This document shows, in pieces, positions 62,466 to 64,000 of a DNA stretch of 64,000 nt (within the stretch, counting starts at the first letter, position 1; each line of letters starts with the position of its first letter). The notes under the pieces were generated by a model. It searched no databases and was not told where the DNA came from. It saw nothing but the letters and a program-made list of their open reading frames with translations. Where the stretch lies: positions 6,388,001-6,452,000 of the forward strand of contig NC_079877.1 of the NCBI RefSeq assembly GCF_029227915.1, given 5' to 3'. The position numbers and the translations under genes are program-made. This stretch comes from Hydractinia symbiolongicarpus (Eukaryota; Cnidaria; Hydrozoa; Anthoathecata; Hydractiniidae).

Positions 62466-64000
62466 GAGACGGTTAATGAAAGAGGTTTAATCGCCGGCAA
62501 ACGAAAACCCGAGATTTCCCGTAAATCCCGGGCTTGGCCCGTATAGTCAAAAGGATACAAAGATAGTACCCAGGGAGTAAACTCATTTCCCGAACGATTT
62601 TTTAATTTATTTTTTCACCACTAAAACGCATGAGACTTGTAGTTTTCAAAAATGTTTTCATTTTTGATGAGACGCTGAATAAAAGAAGTTTAATCACCGG
62701 CAAACGAAAACCTGCGATTTCCCGTAAATCCCGGACTCGGCCCGTATAGTCAAAAGTATACAAAGAAAGTACCCAGGGTATAAACTAATTTCCCAAACTA
62801 TTTTTTGAATTATTATTTCACCACTAAAGCCCATAAGACTTGTAGTTTTTAAAAATGTTTTCATTTTTGATGAGACGCTGAATAACAGAAGTTTAATCGC
62901 CGGCAAACGAAAACCCGCGATTTCCCGTAAATCCCGGACTCGGCCCGTATTGTCAAAAAGTATACAAAGAAAGTACCCAGGGAGTAAACTCATTTCCCGA
63001 ACGATTTTTTAAATTATTTTTTCACCACTAAAACGCATGAGACTTGTAGTTTTTAAAAATGTTTTCATTTTTGATGAGACGCTGAATAAAAGAAGTTTAA
63101 TCGCCGGCAAACGAAAACCCGCAATTTCCCGTAAATCCCGGTCTCGGCCCGTATAGTCAAAAGTATACAAGGAAAGTACCCAGTGAGTAAACTCATTTCC
63201 CTAACGAATTTTTAAATTATTTTTTCACCACTAAAACGCATGAGACTTGTAGTTTTCAAAAATGTTTTCATTTTTGATGAGACGCTGAATAAAAGAAGTT
63301 TAATCGCCTGCAAACGAAAACCTGCGATTTCCCGTAAATCCCGGACTCGGGCCGTATAGTCAAAAGTATACAAAGAAAGTTCCCGAGGGAGTAAACTCAT
63401 TTCCCAAACGATTTTTTAAATTATTATTTCACCACTAAAGCCCATGAGACTTGTAGTTTTCAAAAATGTTTTCATTTTTGATGAGACGGTTAATGAAAGA
63501 GGTTTAATCGCCGGCAAACGAAAACCCGCGATTTCCCGTAAATCCCGGGCTTGGCCCGTATAGTCAAAAGGATACAAAGATAGTACCCAGGGAGTAAACT
63601 CATTTCCCGAACGATTTTTTAATTTATTTTTTCACCACTAAAACGCATGAGACTTGTAGTTTTCAAAAATGTTTTCATTTTTGATGAGACGCTGAATAAA
63701 AGAAGTTTAATCGCCGGCAAACGAAAACCTGCGATTTCCCGTAAATCCCGGACTCGGCCCGTATAGTCAAAAGTATACAAAGAAAGTACCCAGGGTATAA
63801 ACTAATTTCCCAAACGATTTTTTGAATTATTATTTCACCACTAAAGCCCATGAGACTTGTAGTTTTTAAAAATGTTTTCATTTTTGATGAGACGCTGAAT
63901 AACAGAAGTTTAATCGCCGGCAAACGAAAACCCGCGATTTCCCGTAAATCCCGGACTCGGCCCGTATAGTCAAAAAGTATACAAAGAAAGTACCCAGGGA
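62466..64000. repeat. Five-monomer unit (1,017 bp), second copy cut by the window end
   Basis: AAAAGGATACAAAGATAG begins at 62,549 and 63,566, and CAGGGTATAAAC recurs at the same spacing, as do GAATAACAG and an extra A in GTCAAAAAGTATAC. The extra bases explain 1,017 instead of 1,015. The second copy runs off the window. Confidence 0.8.

Larger units (their letters stand above)
1..64000. repeat. 203-bp satellite array filling the window (about 315 monomers)
   Basis: The same unit recurs without a break. The anchor TAGTC falls at 1, 204, 407 and 610 and continues at 203-bp steps to the end, with slips of only one or a few bases apart from one 41-bp duplication. Every monomer keeps TTTCACCAC or a close variant, ATGAGAC, TTTTTGATGAGACG, TTTAATCGCCGGCAAACG and TTTCCCGTAAATCCCG, and all lie in the same orientation. 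No unique stretch, transposon, tRNA or rRNA is seen between monomers. The array is best read as eukaryotic heterochromatic satellite DNA; a centromeric role is possible but not shown by sequence. Because 203 is not a multiple of 3, the reading frame shifts by two bases at each monomer, so the open frames of 62-121 codons are not evidence of genes. Both ends of the array lie outside the window. Confidence 0.97.

Noticed and set aside
1-64000. Many open reading frames of 62-121 codons on both strands, with similar predicted peptides
   Set aside because: They are translations of the satellite. The peptides recur because the DNA recurs, frames shift by two bases per monomer (203 = 67 x 3 + 2), and several minus-strand frames that I checked open with TTG rather than ATG. 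Single-base indels move them freely, and there are no recognisable domains. None deserves a gene call.
1-64000. CRISPR array
   Set aside because: Repeats are contiguous 203-bp units with no unique spacers of constant length, and no cas genes are present.
1-64000. Ribosomal intergenic spacer subrepeats
   Set aside because: No 18S, 5.8S, 28S or 5S sequence occurs in 64 kb, and spacer subrepeat arrays are normally far shorter than this.
1-64000. Transposon or retroelement origin of the unit
   Set aside because: No terminal repeats, target-site duplications, reverse transcriptase or transposase similarity is visible. A library search with the monomer could still reveal a diverged mobile-element relative.

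Overview
The whole 64,000-base window is tandemly repeated satellite DNA. A repeat unit of about 203 bp follows itself head to tail, in the same orientation, from the first base to the last, giving about 315 monomers. I found no unique sequence, structural RNA gene, mobile element or plausible protein gene. The window begins and ends inside the array, so its true length and flanks are not visible. A long, homogeneous array with higher-order structure is typical of eukaryotic constitutive heterochromatin (centromere, pericentromere or a heterochromatic block). I cannot identify the species. The monomer is about 38% G+C and carries about 13 CpG where about 7 are expected. This argues against a host with heavy long-term germline CpG methylation, such as vertebrates or most plants, and fits many invertebrates better, but it is only a hint.

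The monomer has three parts: (i) a short dyad around the junction, GTATA-N8-TATAC; (ii) an AT-rich body with a 19-bp pure A/T tract and several phased A/T runs; and (iii) a 53-bp GC-rich end (about 60% G+C) with GCCGGC and four CCCG words about 10 bp apart. Two main lineages alternate. Type A has GACTCGG, TCAAAAG, CCCAGGGAG and GCTGAATAAAAG. Type B has GGCTTGG, TCGAATG, CCCTGTGAG and often GCTTAATGAAAG. Many sub-variants exist (GTATAGAC, GTAAAAAG, CCCACGGTG, CCCGAGGTG, CCGGTATAG and others).

Layout: 1-4.3 kb, variants of a 7-monomer cassette; 4.3-15.5 kb, two copies of a long block of 25-28 monomers that slip by one monomer at a time; 15.5-24.6 kb, 2-, 7- and 11-mer duplications rich in GTATAGAC monomers; 24.6-37.4 kb, 4-, 5- and 17-mer duplications marked by GACGCCTAATG and CCGGTATAG; 37.4-43.3 kb, a 6-mer (1,218 bp) repeated three times; 43.3-48.2 kb, 4- and 11-mers; 48.2-52.5 kb, 7- and 11-mers containing segments like those at 3-6 kb; 52.5-54.4 kb, a return of monomers otherwise confined to about 6-23 kb; 54.4-57.4 kb, a 5-mer (1,014 bp) repeated three times; 57.4-64 kb, 6-, 4- and 5-mers, some copies apparently identical.

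Offsets between copies are almost always whole multiples of 203 bp, give or take a few bases. This points to in-register unequal exchange or replication-based amplification. The one clear out-of-register event is a 41-bp tandem duplication at 35,986-36,067. Open reading frames of 62-121 codons recur on both strands, but they are by-products of the repeat. No genes act together here; the content is structural.
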